Source: Candidatus Fermentibacterota bacterium
GTDB taxonomy: Bacteria > Fermentibacterota > Fermentibacteria > Fermentibacterales > JCC-6
Direction: 5' to 3'
DNA length: 37,420 nucleotides
Assembly (NCBI GenBank): GCA_003644925.1
Contig: QNDS01000003.1
Span: 1 to 37,420, forward strand
Shown: piece by piece, positions 1-9,395 of the stretch
Position numbering within the stretch: the first letter of the stretch is position 1
How the letters are laid out: every line of letters starts with the position of its first letter
Notes under the pieces: generated by a model
The model's input: the letters and a program-made list of their open reading frames with translations, nothing else
Databases searched by the model: none
What the model was told of the DNA's origin: nothing
Position numbers and translations under genes: made by a program

Positions 1-779
1 GGTTTCTCCCGCAGCAGTTCTATCCAGCCCATAAGAGATGAGAGGGGAGTACTGATCTGATGTGCCGTTTCCCTCGCAAAACCAACCCACGAAAGCTCCT
101 TTTCCTTCTTCATTTCCATCCTGATCACGAAGAGAAAAAGGAGAACAAGTATGAGAAAGACACCGAGTTCAATATACGGAACGAGCAGGAGTTCCTTCGC
201 CAGTTCATCGGATCCGTAATGAAGATATCCAATGGTCTCTCCATAGGAATCCGTTATTGGAACCGGTGTGTTCTCCATGTCCAGCTCCTCGGCAAGCAGC
301 ATCAGCGACCGGAGACTCTCCCGGCTGATTGAGTCTGTAACTGCAATTCCGTTTACAACCTGAGGAATCATATCCGTATCGGACAGAATGGTCGTATAAT
401 CCAATCTTTCCACCAGCTCTTTGAAGAGCCTTCTGGTTCTATTGAAAAGCCGCTGCCGCTCCTCAATACCTTCAATTGATACGAAGTACCATTCATTTAC
501 AAAACCGCATTCCTGACAGAACCTGGTAATACTGGCATCAGACTCAAACGCATAAGCGGGGGTTGTTGAACCGCATCCTGCACAGACGTACACCATACCA
601 AGCTCCGCCAGCCTGCTCATGGGAACCTGTGCCCCAGCCCAGAACCATGCAATAGTTTCGTTTGCGTTTGTCCTGGTTTCCCTCAGGCGGGACACAAGAC
701 TGTAACTGTAGTAGAAAAATACCCAGACAAGAGCGATCACGACAAAGAGAGGCAATAATCGGGTTCTTACGCTCCACAT
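1..779 (-). CDS. Membrane sensor histidine kinase, 3' part cut by the window edge
   Basis: The frame is open from an ATG at 779 to the left edge (about 259 codons) with no stop, so the C-terminal ATPase domain lies outside. Membrane segments are visible at about residues 8-29 and 198-219, enclosing a roughly 165-residue extracytoplasmic domain. The second segment leads into an H-box, ARETAHQISTPLSSLMGW, with the likely phospho-accepting His240; this identifies a HisKA dimerisation domain. The extracytoplasmic domain carries two CxxC pairs (C66/C69 and C88/C91), the pattern of a zinc ribbon or redox pair. The ATG lies one base after the TGA of the LarA-like gene, so translation is probably coupled. 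The stimulus is unknown; a metal or thiol-redox cue is an inference from the cysteines. Kinase identity is well supported by the H-box although no ATP-binding motifs can be seen. Confidence 0.85.
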   Translation of the reverse strand, partial: MWSVRTRLLPLFVVIALVWVFFYYSYSLVSRLRETRTNANETIAWFWAGAQVPMSRLAELGMVYVCAGCGSTTPAYAFESDASITRFCQECGFVNEWYFVSIEGIEERQRLFNRTRRLFKELVERLDYTTILSDTDMIPQVVNGIAVTDSISRESLRSLMLLAEELDMENTPVPITDSYGETIGYLHYGSDELAKELLLVPYIELGVFLILVLLFLFVIRMEMKKEKELSWVGFARETAHQISTPLSSLMGWIELLREK

Positions 780-780
780 A

Positions 781-1962
781 TCAGTTATCTTCCACAACAG
801 GCACTACAAAACCTGCTCCGGATATGAAAATGGGTCTGTCGCATTCCTTCTCTGTGATCCATGTTTCAACATCGTGAACAGGTTCAATACCCATTCCTTC
901 CACCAGGCTGTCAGGCAGGTCGCTTGAAAGCGCAAGTCTTATCCTTTTCCTGAGATTCTTAAGCCGGACTATGGTATGGTCACCCAGGTTGTACTGATGT
1001 TTCCCGGGGGTTATCCAGGTTTCGTCCATCGATGTGATGAAAGCCTTCTCAAGATGTTCCGCTCCGAGACCTTCCCCGCATGAACTGATAAGAAGAAGAT
1101 GACCTCCATCCTCAACGATGGAATGGCAGTTATAGATGGCCTTTTCCGACTGATAGAGATTTATATCCAGGGGTTCCCCCGGGTGAAGTATGACCACCGG
1201 GGACCTGTATGGAATGGAAACCGTAGACAGCGCCGCTGAAGCCTCAGTCGCTTTTGTGAAGGATTCCCTGCACGTACCCGAATAAAAATGTACAAGCATG
1301 CCGCGGTGAACAACGCCGTTCCCCTGCAGGATCTCCACTCTTTCCTCCAGCATGGAGAGAGCATCCATCATGTCTTCGTGTACAGGATTACCTTCGAGCC
1401 TTCCCGGCAGCGCTCCATCCAGACATGCGTGAAAATGGTTCATTACAATGGATTCCCTGGACGATACGCCCGGAAGAAAAGATTTTCTTCCTCCGGTATA
1501 TCCGGCAAAATAGTGAGGTTCGACGGAATTCGCGGCTATTACAGGATTCCCGTCGAATAGCCATGGATCCATACTGACCGGTGTACCGATTCGAGTTCTG
1601 CCGATGTAAATCATATCCTCCGAATCGCAGTCATTGTTCTTCCAATGAGCATCCGGGAAACAGCCGCCGAGCAGAGTTGATTTCTCATCCTGTGTAACCG
1701 GTCTGTGGGTTCCGGTGGCGAAAAGTATCCTTACTTTATCACCAAGAATTTTTTCCAGCGGCGCGATCATAGGAAAGGAGGGCGGCCTTGTGGCATCGTT
1801 AACCACAAGCGTTACAGCTTCGCTGCTGCCGAACCTGATAAGATCAGGCATGACATCAGTCCATACATCCTTTACCTGCTGCTCGACCAGAGGCTGCGGG
1901 GCAGCGGGTCCGGAAATCTCTATTTCCTTCAACATTTCCTGAACTCCGATCCTCCGGCTCAT
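781..1962 (-). CDS. larA: LarA-family nickel-pincer racemase/epimerase
   Basis: This 393-residue protein belongs to the lactate racemase LarA family (DUF2088), slightly shorter than the roughly 420-residue type member. LarA enzymes bind a nickel pincer nucleotide covalently on a lysine and racemise 2-hydroxyacids by hydride transfer. The key residues are present with the right spacing: GTHRP with His86, then HYFAGYTGGRKSFLPG with His150 and Lys160, and His176 sixteen residues further on, matching His108, His174, Lys184 and His200 of the Lactobacillus enzyme. Substrate specificity varies widely in this family, so lactate is only the default guess. The pincer-making genes larB, larC and larE are not in the window. 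Its ATG overlaps the stop of the upstream lipoprotein gene by one base (TAATG), and the histidine kinase follows immediately, which suggests one transcript. Confidence 0.85.
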   Translation of the reverse strand: MSRRIGVQEMLKEIEISGPAAPQPLVEQQVKDVWTDVMPDLIRFGSSEAVTLVVNDATRPPSFPMIAPLEKILGDKVRILFATGTHRPVTQDEKSTLLGGCFPDAHWKNNDCDSEDMIYIGRTRIGTPVSMDPWLFDGNPVIAANSVEPHYFAGYTGGRKSFLPGVSSRESIVMNHFHACLDGALPGRLEGNPVHEDMMDALSMLEERVEILQGNGVVHRGMLVHFYSGTCRESFTKATEASAALSTVSIPYRSPVVILHPGEPLDINLYQSEKAIYNCHSIVEDGGHLLLISSCGEGLGAEHLEKAFITSMDETWITPGKHQYNLGDHTIVRLKNLRKRIRLALSSDLPDSLVEGMGIEPVHDVETWITEKECDRPIFISGAGFVVPVVEDN

Positions 1963-2417
1963 TATTCCTGCAATCTCCTGCCATCCCAGACAAACTCAGT
2001 TCCGGATATATCCTGAAATCCTGTAAATGAATTAAAATCATCCTCATACCTGAATATTCCCTCTCCAGAGAGGGCGCCCTCAGAATAAGTAAATTCAAGG
2101 ACGTTGCCGGTAAGCGTTCCCTCAATGCTTCCCAGCGGATATTCACCAGTGACATTATCGGAATCAACAACTACCAGTTCCAGCTGACCCATTGTCGTAT
2201 CCCATAGCCCTTCCGGGTTCGCTGCTGCAATCACGGCTTCTTCAGTTACCTGCAATTGTTCAGACACTTCTGTTATCATGGGTTCTTCTGTAATCAGAGT
2301 ATCGGCAGTTACCTCAATGGACAGGGAATCCACTGTTTCCGGCTCCGTATCGCCGCCGCAGGATGCAAGGGTAGCCAGCAGAGCAATTTCGATCAGCACC
2401 GTTATCCAAATGCGCAT
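1962..2417 (-). CDS. Small lipoprotein of unknown function
   Basis: The 151-residue product starts with a short charged N-terminus and hydrophobic stretch ending in LATLASCGG, a lipobox with the acylated cysteine near residue 20. An acidic, Thr/Glu-rich linker (about residues 23-62) follows, then a compact domain of roughly 80 residues with alternating hydrophobic strands (GLWDTTMGQLELVV, GSIEGTLTGNVLEFTY). That pattern suggests a small beta-rich fold. It is the first gene of a coupled set with the LarA-like enzyme and the membrane histidine kinase, so it could be a cell-envelope partner of the kinase; this is inference. I recognise no family. Confidence 0.75.
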   Translation of the reverse strand: MRIWITVLIEIALLATLASCGGDTEPETVDSLSIEVTADTLITEEPMITEVSEQLQVTEEAVIAAANPEGLWDTTMGQLELVVVDSDNVTGEYPLGSIEGTLTGNVLEFTYSEGALSGEGIFRYEDDFNSFTGFQDISGTEFVWDGRRLQE

Positions 2418-2572
2418 ATAGAAGACGTCCTCTCGGTAATTTAGCGATCCTTCAGAGAAATGATGATAAGGTCATATCCCGTACAAATGATTATAACCGC
2501 AGATACGGCTATGGACACATGGAACATAAAAATATACACTATGCTTATCCAGCTATCACAAGGAGGGTATTC

Positions 2573-4477
2573 GTGTTCAGATCCAATGGAAATAAAAGAG
2601 ACCTGCTTTTTCTCATATTGATCGGCATTCTGCTCATTCTGGCATCCACAGCTTTCGCGAGGGCTGGAGGTGGCGGGAGCTACGGCGGTTCAGGCGGAGG
2701 AGGCGGAGGCGGAGGCAGTGGAGCTGGATACATCTTCTACCTTCTTATCAGGCTTGCAATCCACAAACCACTCATAGGTGTTCCACTGTTGATCGTAGTG
2801 ATAATCCTCATGATAAAATTCGGGAAGAAGGCTAAAGGCGGATACGAAACACATACCATCACGAGGGCTGGGAAACTCAGAAGAGAACAGGAGCATCAGG
2901 AAATGCAGAACGCCCTGGATGCTCTAAAACAGAGAGATCCGGGGTTCTCGAGGGAGAAGTTTGTTCAAAAGGTGAACAGAGCTTTCATAGCAGTTCAGGA
3001 AGCCTGGTCGAATCAGGATATTTCATCTGTGAATCAGTTCATATCAGATGGAATAGATGAGCGGTTCAGCCTTCAGATCGAAATGCAGAAGGCTGAAGGA
3101 TACAGAAACAGGATGGAGAACATTACAGTTCAAAGCTCCAGAATAGTTGGTGTTTTCAGTGATTCTCACTTCGATACGATTCACGTCGAAATTATTGCCA
3201 GAGCTGACGACACTGATGTTGACGTGAAGACTGGAAAGCGTATCCGCAGGAACACCTCCGCGCCATTTACCGAGTACTGGAGTTTCCTGCGGAAACCCGG
3301 TGTCCAGACCCTTGAGGGAAAAGGTCTTGTAGAAGGAGTATGCCCGAACTGCGGAGCCCCGATTGAACTCAGTGATACCGGTAAATGTGAAAACTGTGAT
3401 TCCGTTCTCACCAGCGGTGAATATGACTGGGTGCTTGCTGAAATTACCCAATCCATGGAATGGAACCTGGTATCCGACAAATCCCTCATTCCGGGGTTTG
3501 AGAGCATGGAAGCGGTGGACCCTGGTTTCAACCTGCAGCATATCGAAGACAGAACCTCCGTGATCTTCTGGCGGCTGATAAAAACCTGGTTCTCAAACGA
3601 TGTTTCCGAAGCGAGGAAGGTTTCTCTCCCATCATTCCTCGAGGGATTCGAAAAACAGCTGTCCAACACCAGAAGCGGCACTGACTGGCTCTTTTTCAAG
3701 GACGCGGCAGTAGGCACAGTAGAAGTTCAGAATATCGTTCCCGGAACAAAGAACCGTATGGACAGGATCGAGGTTCTCGTAAAATGGTCAGGTATAAATG
3801 CAAGAAGAAATGAAGATTCAAAAGTTCGTGTAACCGGACGGAAGATCATAAGACCCCAGATATATACCCTTGTCCGCAAGCATGGCATAAGAACCGCCCT
3901 TGATCAGAGCTTCAGATCTTCTCACTGTCCGGGCTGCGGAGCACCTTACGCAGGCGGCAGTACCGGTGAATGTGAATACTGCGGAAGACCTCTGAACGAT
4001 GGAAGCCAGGATTGGGTGCTGGAATCCGTGAATCGTTTCTCCGCATCCAGGATAACTGCAAAGGCTATCGACGGCATTGAAAGAGCAGCTCTGATACCAC
4101 CAGAACTCCTTCTCGCAGCGATGGTTAAAGCAATGTACGTGGATGGTGAAGTGGATGAGAAGGAAATGAAAACCCTCTCCTCCTTCGCCCAAAGCAGGAA
4201 CATAACCGATGAACACCTGACGGAAATAATCAATACAGTGAAATCAGGGCAGGATACACTGCCGACTCCGGGCAGCCAGGCTGAAGCAAGGGAAATACTG
4301 GCAGCAATGTCGCGGATGGTACTGGCGGACGGGAGGCTGACCGGCAGCGAGAAGAACCTTCTTCAAACCTTTGGTGAATCCCAGGGACTGGTATGGGCAG
4401 ATGTGAAGCTCATTATAGCTCAGCAGAAGGCAAAACTCTACATTGAAGCGAAGAAGGTTATTAAGGAGACCAGATAG
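2573..4477 (+). CDS. Membrane protein with duplicated Tim44-like domains, zinc ribbons and a TerB-like tail
   Basis: I place the start at GTG 2573 because AGGAGGG sits five bases upstream and the protein then opens with a normal signal or anchor segment. The longer frame from ATG 2519 has neither. The 634-residue product has a first hydrophobic segment (about 10-28), a glycine-rich linker (31-52) and a second membrane segment (about 62-82). Two repeated units follow, each a Tim44-like domain followed by a four-cysteine zinc ribbon: CPNCGAPI with a second pair at C257/C260/C272/C275, and CPGCGAPY at C452/C455/C467/C470. The last 110 residues show two helical repeats with DGEVDEKE and DGRLTGSE motifs, like TerB/DjlA-type domains. 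Such combinations occur in uncharacterised bacterial envelope proteins; a role in membrane stress or metal binding is only a guess. Confidence 0.8.
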   Translation: MFRSNGNKRDLLFLILIGILLILASTAFARAGGGGSYGGSGGGGGGGGSGAGYIFYLLIRLAIHKPLIGVPLLIVVIILMIKFGKKAKGGYETHTITRAGKLRREQEHQEMQNALDALKQRDPGFSREKFVQKVNRAFIAVQEAWSNQDISSVNQFISDGIDERFSLQIEMQKAEGYRNRMENITVQSSRIVGVFSDSHFDTIHVEIIARADDTDVDVKTGKRIRRNTSAPFTEYWSFLRKPGVQTLEGKGLVEGVCPNCGAPIELSDTGKCENCDSVLTSGEYDWVLAEITQSMEWNLVSDKSLIPGFESMEAVDPGFNLQHIEDRTSVIFWRLIKTWFSNDVSEARKVSLPSFLEGFEKQLSNTRSGTDWLFFKDAAVGTVEVQNIVPGTKNRMDRIEVLVKWSGINARRNEDSKVRVTGRKIIRPQIYTLVRKHGIRTALDQSFRSSHCPGCGAPYAGGSTGECEYCGRPLNDGSQDWVLESVNRFSASRITAKAIDGIERAALIPPELLLAAMVKAMYVDGEVDEKEMKTLSSFAQSRNITDEHLTEIINTVKSGQDTLPTPGSQAEAREILAAMSRMVLADGRLTGSEKNLLQTFGESQGLVWADVKLIIAQQKAKLYIEAKKVIKETR

Positions 4478-4538
4478 TCCGGAAAACACTGGTTCACCGA
4501 TCGAGGTTCTCAGAAATTTGCTGCAACAGGGAGTCAAA

Positions 4539-6023
4539 ATGAAGCTTTCCATATTGTGCATGGTCATTTTCGTGTTTTTCCATGGCATCCTGAACGCCAT
4601 ACCGGTTGATCTGATCGAGGCGGAAAATATTGCAGATGCCAGGCTTACCCGAGATGGTCGGAATCTATCTTTCGTAATAACCAGCTGCATCACCCTTGAG
4701 AATAGCCAGTATGAATCACCCCTTGCATACGTCTTCGAACTCAGTCCTGCTGGTTATGTGATAACATCTGCTGATACCGATCTGCCTCCGGTAATTGCCT
4801 ACTCGTACACCGATAACTGCACAGATGCAGAAAGTGAAAGAAGTATCCTCCTGGAAATGATAGCTATGGATATCGAACTGAGGCTGTCGTTCCTTGATGA
4901 TGCGCCACCGGAACTGCTTGGGATACATCGAGCCTGGTGGGAAGAGTATTCTACAGGAAACTATGCTCTGTTATCGGACAATCTTCTAGAGCAGTGGCCT
5001 CCTGCTGGTACAACACCAACAGAGGGATGGCTCATGGAGAACTGGACGCAGGGAGCGCCGTACAACGGTTACTGCCCGATGGATCTCATCGCAGGTTCCA
5101 GGAGTGTTGCGGGCTGCCCAGCTGTTGCCATGGCATCAATCCTGAATTTCGGGGAAACCACAAACGGTACACAGTTCAGCGATACTGACGACTATTACCA
5201 TAATTACCATGAATACTATTGGATAGACGATGATCATATTGCCCATGATTTCCCTTCCTGGCCGGAGTTGAACGTATATCTGGATTCCCTGGAAAACCGT
5301 TATTTGAACCACGAACAACTCACTAATTCTGACAAAGCAGCACTGGTTTACTCCTGCGGAGCAGCCTGCAAGCAGGTTTACACAGCATCGGTTTCAGGTA
5401 CATTCGGAGTGGATCAGGCTTACGATGCTTACCTGAAATTCAACTTCACCGACTGCAGCTTACTTAACGCATCTTCCGACAGTCTTTATGAGAAACTTTC
5501 AGCAAACATGATGACCGCAATGCCGGCGCATCTGGCGATTGTGGATGCAGTACCAGCAACGGTTGGTCATAACGTGATAGTCGATGGTTACAATACAGAC
5601 GAATTCTATCATCTGAATTTCGGCTGGGGCGGAGCCTACAACGGCTGGTATCAGTTCCCGCTGTCAGGAATGCCGTACGGTATGAATATCATAGAGGGGG
5701 TCATACTTGATATAGGCGAAGGACAGCAATCAATTGAGGGGGAGGCAATACAGGATGAGATCCCTGCTATGTTCCTATCGTGTCAGACAAATCCTGTTTC
5801 TGACCATCTGCTCATCAATCTGGAGATTCTACAGAGATGTGAGGTGAATGTATCTGTTTACAGCATCTCAGGTCATCTTCTTGAGACAGTTGCCAACAGG
5901 GAATTCTATCCCGGTTTCTGCCAGCTTGGATGGGTTCCGGAAAATACGGGGAATGGTGTGTACATTCTGGCAGCATCAGGTTCATGGGGAGTTGAAACGG
6001 CAAGATTCACAATCCTGGATTAG
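4539..6023 (+). CDS. Secreted C10-family (streptopain-like) cysteine protease with C-terminal sorting domain
   Basis: I chose ATG 4539 because AGGGAG lies just upstream and the protein then begins with a clear signal peptide (MKLSILCMVIFVFFHGILNA). The frame is also open from 4443, but those residues are charged and overlap the preceding gene. Residues about 22-130 resemble the propeptide/Spi inhibitor domain of family C10. The catalytic cysteine is in VAGCPAVAMASILNF (C193) and the catalytic histidine in GHNVIVDGY (H344). The family-typical FYHLNFGWGGAYNGW follows. The last 90 residues form an immunoglobulin-like domain with VYSISGHLLE and GVYILAASG, typical of type IX secretion sorting tails. 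The product is therefore probably an exported zymogen peptidase for extracellular protein breakdown. At about 494 residues it is complete. Confidence 0.9.
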   Translation: MKLSILCMVIFVFFHGILNAIPVDLIEAENIADARLTRDGRNLSFVITSCITLENSQYESPLAYVFELSPAGYVITSADTDLPPVIAYSYTDNCTDAESERSILLEMIAMDIELRLSFLDDAPPELLGIHRAWWEEYSTGNYALLSDNLLEQWPPAGTTPTEGWLMENWTQGAPYNGYCPMDLIAGSRSVAGCPAVAMASILNFGETTNGTQFSDTDDYYHNYHEYYWIDDDHIAHDFPSWPELNVYLDSLENRYLNHEQLTNSDKAALVYSCGAACKQVYTASVSGTFGVDQAYDAYLKFNFTDCSLLNASSDSLYEKLSANMMTAMPAHLAIVDAVPATVGHNVIVDGYNTDEFYHLNFGWGGAYNGWYQFPLSGMPYGMNIIEGVILDIGEGQQSIEGEAIQDEIPAMFLSCQTNPVSDHLLINLEILQRCEVNVSVYSISGHLLETVANREFYPGFCQLGWVPENTGNGVYILAASGSWGVETARFTILD

Positions 6024-6051
6024 CAGAGAAGCTGGAGAGCAATCAGATTCA

Positions 6052-7407
6052 TTACTGGATATCTTCCAGGAGCTTATTCAGTTCCTTGATGTCTATCGAA
6101 AGCAGCCTTGCGGCAGCTTTTCTTGCTCCACCGCAGTACTCCAGTGTTTCTGTTACATGATCAAGAATCTTGTCATGGAGTTTCATGGGCGTGAAATCCC
6201 CTGACATTTCGCCCGGAATAATCCTCTCACGGATATAGGGAGAGAGAGAATCCTTGTTCAGTATGGAGCCGTCGGTGTTTACAACTGCGCATGCTATGAT
6301 GTTTTTCAGTTCCTGAACATTATCAGGATAACGGTACTGCATGAGAAGTTCGAGCAGTTCATCTGAGAAACCGGTAATATTCCTGCCCGTCCGTTCTACT
6401 TCCTCCTTCAGAAAATACTCGGCGAGAAGTGGTATATCATCTGTTCTATCCCTCAATGAAGGAATACGGATGGAATTCACCATAAGGTGGTAGAGAAGGT
6501 CCCTGGAGAATGATTCCCGGTATTTGGAGCTTGTCAGGTCATGTGTGGAAGCAACTATGAACCTCACATCACATCCCATAATCTCAGTGGAATTGTCTCT
6601 GTAGTACTCGTTTGTCTGTATGACCCGCTTCAGCCTGACCTGAACGGGCAGGCTCATATTCTCAATATTATCGATGAAGAGTGTGCCGCCCGAAGCGGTT
6701 TCAAGGAAACCTGACATCTCCTTGCTCTTCCCGCTCCAGTCCCTGACCCTGCCGAACAACTCTGACGAGAATTCCTCCGGGGAATGGGAAGCGCTGTCTA
6801 CGGCGATAAACGGTTTGTTAACCCTCGGAGACGAGTTGTGGATCGCTCTTGCAAGCGATTCCTTGCCTGTACCCCGTTCACCCCAGATGAACACACTCAG
6901 ATCCCCTTCCGCCATCTGTTCAGCCTGGTGGAAAAGGCGGATAACTGCAGTATCCTGTGTGGGGAAATGTTCGAAAGCGGCAGTATTGTCCAGATCTTCC
7001 CTGGATAAAGCCTGGGGCATCCTGCTGATCGTGCTATGAAGGGTTCCGTGCTCTATGGCATTATTAAGGACTTCCAGAAGGTGTTCATCATCAACAGGTT
7101 TTGTAAGATAATCAAAAGCACCCCTCTTCATGGTTTTAACTGCGAGGTCAACATCGTTCGCTCCAGTCAGTATCACAACAGGGATGTCAATATTTTTCGT
7201 ACTCATCATCCCCAGTATATCCATGCCTGTGACATTGGGCATATCGAGATCCAGCATTATCACATCAAAATATTCTTCCTCAAGGAGTTCTTCGACCTGT
7301 CTTGAATCGTTGATCACTGTAGTTTCAAATATCTCCGTCTGCATAAGGAACACCATGAAATAATTGGTTACGGCAACATCATCATCGACAATGAGTATCT
7401 TCTTCAA
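6052..7407 (-). CDS. NtrC-like response regulator with degenerate AAA+ domain
   Basis: The 451-residue protein has a normal receiver domain (D53 phosphoacceptor, T81, K103), an AAA+ domain of the bacterial enhancer-binding type, and a short C-terminal Fis-like helical region. Walker A is intact (GERGTGKE, 176-183). The GAFTGA loop that contacts sigma-54 is gone: where ELFGHVKGAFTGA is expected the sequence reads ELFGRVRDWSGKSKEMSGF. The Walker B acid pair is DN instead of DE (LFIDNIE, N247), which should impair ATP hydrolysis. It probably binds ATP as a switch but cannot remodel sigma-54 polymerase in the usual way. Its ATG overlaps the stop of the upstream kinase gene (ATGA), so the two form a cognate pair. 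The C-terminal helix-turn-helix is weakly conserved, so DNA binding is uncertain. Confidence 0.88.
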   Translation of the reverse strand: MKKILIVDDDVAVTNYFMVFLMQTEIFETTVINDSRQVEELLEEEYFDVIMLDLDMPNVTGMDILGMMSTKNIDIPVVILTGANDVDLAVKTMKRGAFDYLTKPVDDEHLLEVLNNAIEHGTLHSTISRMPQALSREDLDNTAAFEHFPTQDTAVIRLFHQAEQMAEGDLSVFIWGERGTGKESLARAIHNSSPRVNKPFIAVDSASHSPEEFSSELFGRVRDWSGKSKEMSGFLETASGGTLFIDNIENMSLPVQVRLKRVIQTNEYYRDNSTEIMGCDVRFIVASTHDLTSSKYRESFSRDLLYHLMVNSIRIPSLRDRTDDIPLLAEYFLKEEVERTGRNITGFSDELLELLMQYRYPDNVQELKNIIACAVVNTDGSILNKDSLSPYIRERIIPGEMSGDFTPMKLHDKILDHVTETLEYCGGARKAAARLLSIDIKELNKLLEDIQ

Positions 7408-9395
7408 TTGCTCACCTTCTCTACTGCTGCATCCTCGCCTGTTGGAATCCTGACCGTGAATTTAGTTCCGGCCCCAGGGATGCTGCTGACTGAAATATTC
7501 CCGCTGTGCTCCTCTGCTATCCGGAAGGCTATTGCAAGACCAAGGCCTGTACCTCCCTTTGCCCTTTTTGTTGTGAAGAACGGATCGAATATCTGTCTCT
7601 GTGTTTTCTCATCCATACCTTTTCCGTTATCCTCTATTTCTATCACAACAATATTGCTCTGATCCATGTACGTTCGGACAGTAATAAAACCTTTTTTGTC
7701 ATCAGGGATCGCCTGCGCGGCATTCACTATGAGATTAATGAAGATCTGTTCAATCTTCTGCGAATTACCTGTGAATTTGGCCAGGTCATTTCCCAGTTCA
7801 AGAACTATCTCCGCGTGCTTGTGCACCTCATTTTTGACCAGCCTTGTTGTAGCCTCAAGAAGTGTATTTACATCAACAGTATCAACCAGAAGGCCCTCAT
7901 CTTTTCTTGCAAAGCCCCTCAGTCCTTCCACAATTCCCTTTATGCGTTCGGAACCGTGAGCCATATCATCAACCAGGGTCATGATATGCTCGCGGAAGAA
8001 ATCGTACTTGAGGCGGGCGATCTTCAGGTCCGGATGATCTTCCTGGTACGTATCAACAATGGGCAGCATATCAGTTATCGCTTGTCTGATGATCTTGATA
8101 TTACCCCTTATGAACTGATTCGGATTGTTTATCTCATGACCGATGCCGCTGACCAATTGTCCAAGTGAAGCCAGTTTGTCCGCCTGTTGCAACTGCTGTT
8201 CGTAGGTCTTCTCAAGGGTGACATCTCTATAAAACTCAAGTATTCCATCGACTTCCTCCTCCTGATTATATACGGGGAGAGTATGGACTTCCATGAACTT
8301 GTCCCCATCCCTTATAGTAATAGTTATAGGAGTCTTTTCACGCTTGATCTTACCGAGTCTGCAGTCTCTGCAAGGTGTATCACGATTAAAATAGGTTCTG
8401 TAGCATTTATCACCAGGCTCAATATCTTCCTGATTGCTCATGACCACATTTCTGTTCAGATCGATAAGCATTACCTCACCTGGGATAACCTTGAACATGG
8501 TCTCGAGGCGGTGCCTAGTTTCGTCCCAGCTTCTGTTGACCCTGTCCAGGTAGGAATCGGCTGTACTGAGTTTCTGTTTCTGTTCATCCAGGTCCTTTTC
8601 CCGCTCATTGATCTGTGCTTCAAGTTCCAGAAGGCGACTGTTCAGCCCATCCTCTTCCTGACGTTTGAGAAGCATCCTTTCGGCAAGTTCCTTGCGCTCC
8701 AGCGCAACACTCAGCATTCTTCCGATTTCGTTGAGCATTTTCTGCTCTTCGGGAAGATGCTCGTGAGTCCCGCTGATATAACCCACTCTTATCTCACCCT
8801 TATACTCACCGCTGAAAGTCAGATCTACGCTGATATAATCATCTTCAGATGGCTTCTGACCGTATTCTTCTCCCTGAAATATGGAGTAGACAACAGCTTC
8901 GTCAGGTGATCGCATGCCGCGAGAAAGGTATTCCGGCAGTTTTGTGAAAAACTCCTTGATAGAGGCTGATACTTCTATCCATTCGGCAACTGTGTAGAGA
9001 CAGGAGAGCTCCTTAACGCGTTCTTCCTTCTCCGAGTCACTGATCCTTCTCAGGGCATCTACCTGGACACCGAAGAAAAGGTAAATTCCCCCATGAACGC
9101 TCTCGACATACCCGACTTTCATCGGTATGGGAGTTGATCTGTTCACCTGTGCTGCAAAAAGTGCAATAACGCCCCTGGCTCCGTCATGCACTTTTTCCAT
9201 GGCATTTCGGAATGACTGAAGGGATTCAAGGTCAAGAACATCTGCAAGATGCATCTCGGATTCTTCGCAGTTCGCAGGAGAACAGGTCCGTTTAAGCAGC
9301 GGACTCACGTAAATCGTTTTCTCATTCGCGTCAGCCACCAGCAGAAAGTCAAAGCTGCTCTCAATGAGTGTATACAGGTTTTCAAGGCGGATCAT
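7404..9395 (-). CDS. Cytoplasmic PAS/GAF sensor histidine kinase
   Basis: No membrane segment is visible in these 663 residues, so it should sense an internal signal. Order: PAS-like domain (about 1-115), GAF-like region (about 125-235), coiled coil (about 236-300), a second PAS domain (about 300-398) and the kinase core. The second PAS holds C331, C342 and C345 (CRDC), the pattern seen in some PAS domains that bind a metal, heme or Fe-S group. His420 lies in GIGHEINNPNQFIRGN. The ATPase domain has NLIVNAAQAI, EDNGKGMD and FFTTKRAKGGTGLGLA. The family is the NtrB-like class usually paired with NtrC-type regulators, and the next gene overlaps by four bases, confirming the pair. A redox or gas cue is inferred from the cysteines. 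Confidence 0.9.
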   Translation of the reverse strand: MIRLENLYTLIESSFDFLLVADANEKTIYVSPLLKRTCSPANCEESEMHLADVLDLESLQSFRNAMEKVHDGARGVIALFAAQVNRSTPIPMKVGYVESVHGGIYLFFGVQVDALRRISDSEKEERVKELSCLYTVAEWIEVSASIKEFFTKLPEYLSRGMRSPDEAVVYSIFQGEEYGQKPSEDDYISVDLTFSGEYKGEIRVGYISGTHEHLPEEQKMLNEIGRMLSVALERKELAERMLLKRQEEDGLNSRLLELEAQINEREKDLDEQKQKLSTADSYLDRVNRSWDETRHRLETMFKVIPGEVMLIDLNRNVVMSNQEDIEPGDKCYRTYFNRDTPCRDCRLGKIKREKTPITITIRDGDKFMEVHTLPVYNQEEEVDGILEFYRDVTLEKTYEQQLQQADKLASLGQLVSGIGHEINNPNQFIRGNIKIIRQAITDMLPIVDTYQEDHPDLKIARLKYDFFREHIMTLVDDMAHGSERIKGIVEGLRGFARKDEGLLVDTVDVNTLLEATTRLVKNEVHKHAEIVLELGNDLAKFTGNSQKIEQIFINLIVNAAQAIPDDKKGFITVRTYMDQSNIVVIEIEDNGKGMDEKTQRQIFDPFFTTKRAKGGTGLGLAIAFRIAEEHSGNISVSSIPGAGTKFTVRIPTGEDAAVEKVSN

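Noticed and set aside
544-777. 77-residue minus-strand frame at the left end
   Set aside because: It is a frame shadow of the histidine kinase that starts at 779 and runs off the window.
3181-3717. 178-residue minus-strand frame inside the Tim44-like gene
   Set aside because: It mirrors a gene with clear domains, and shows no family signal.
7506-8909. Long plus-strand frames opposite the histidine kinase
   Set aside because: They are antisense shadows of the conserved kinase, without ribosome sites.
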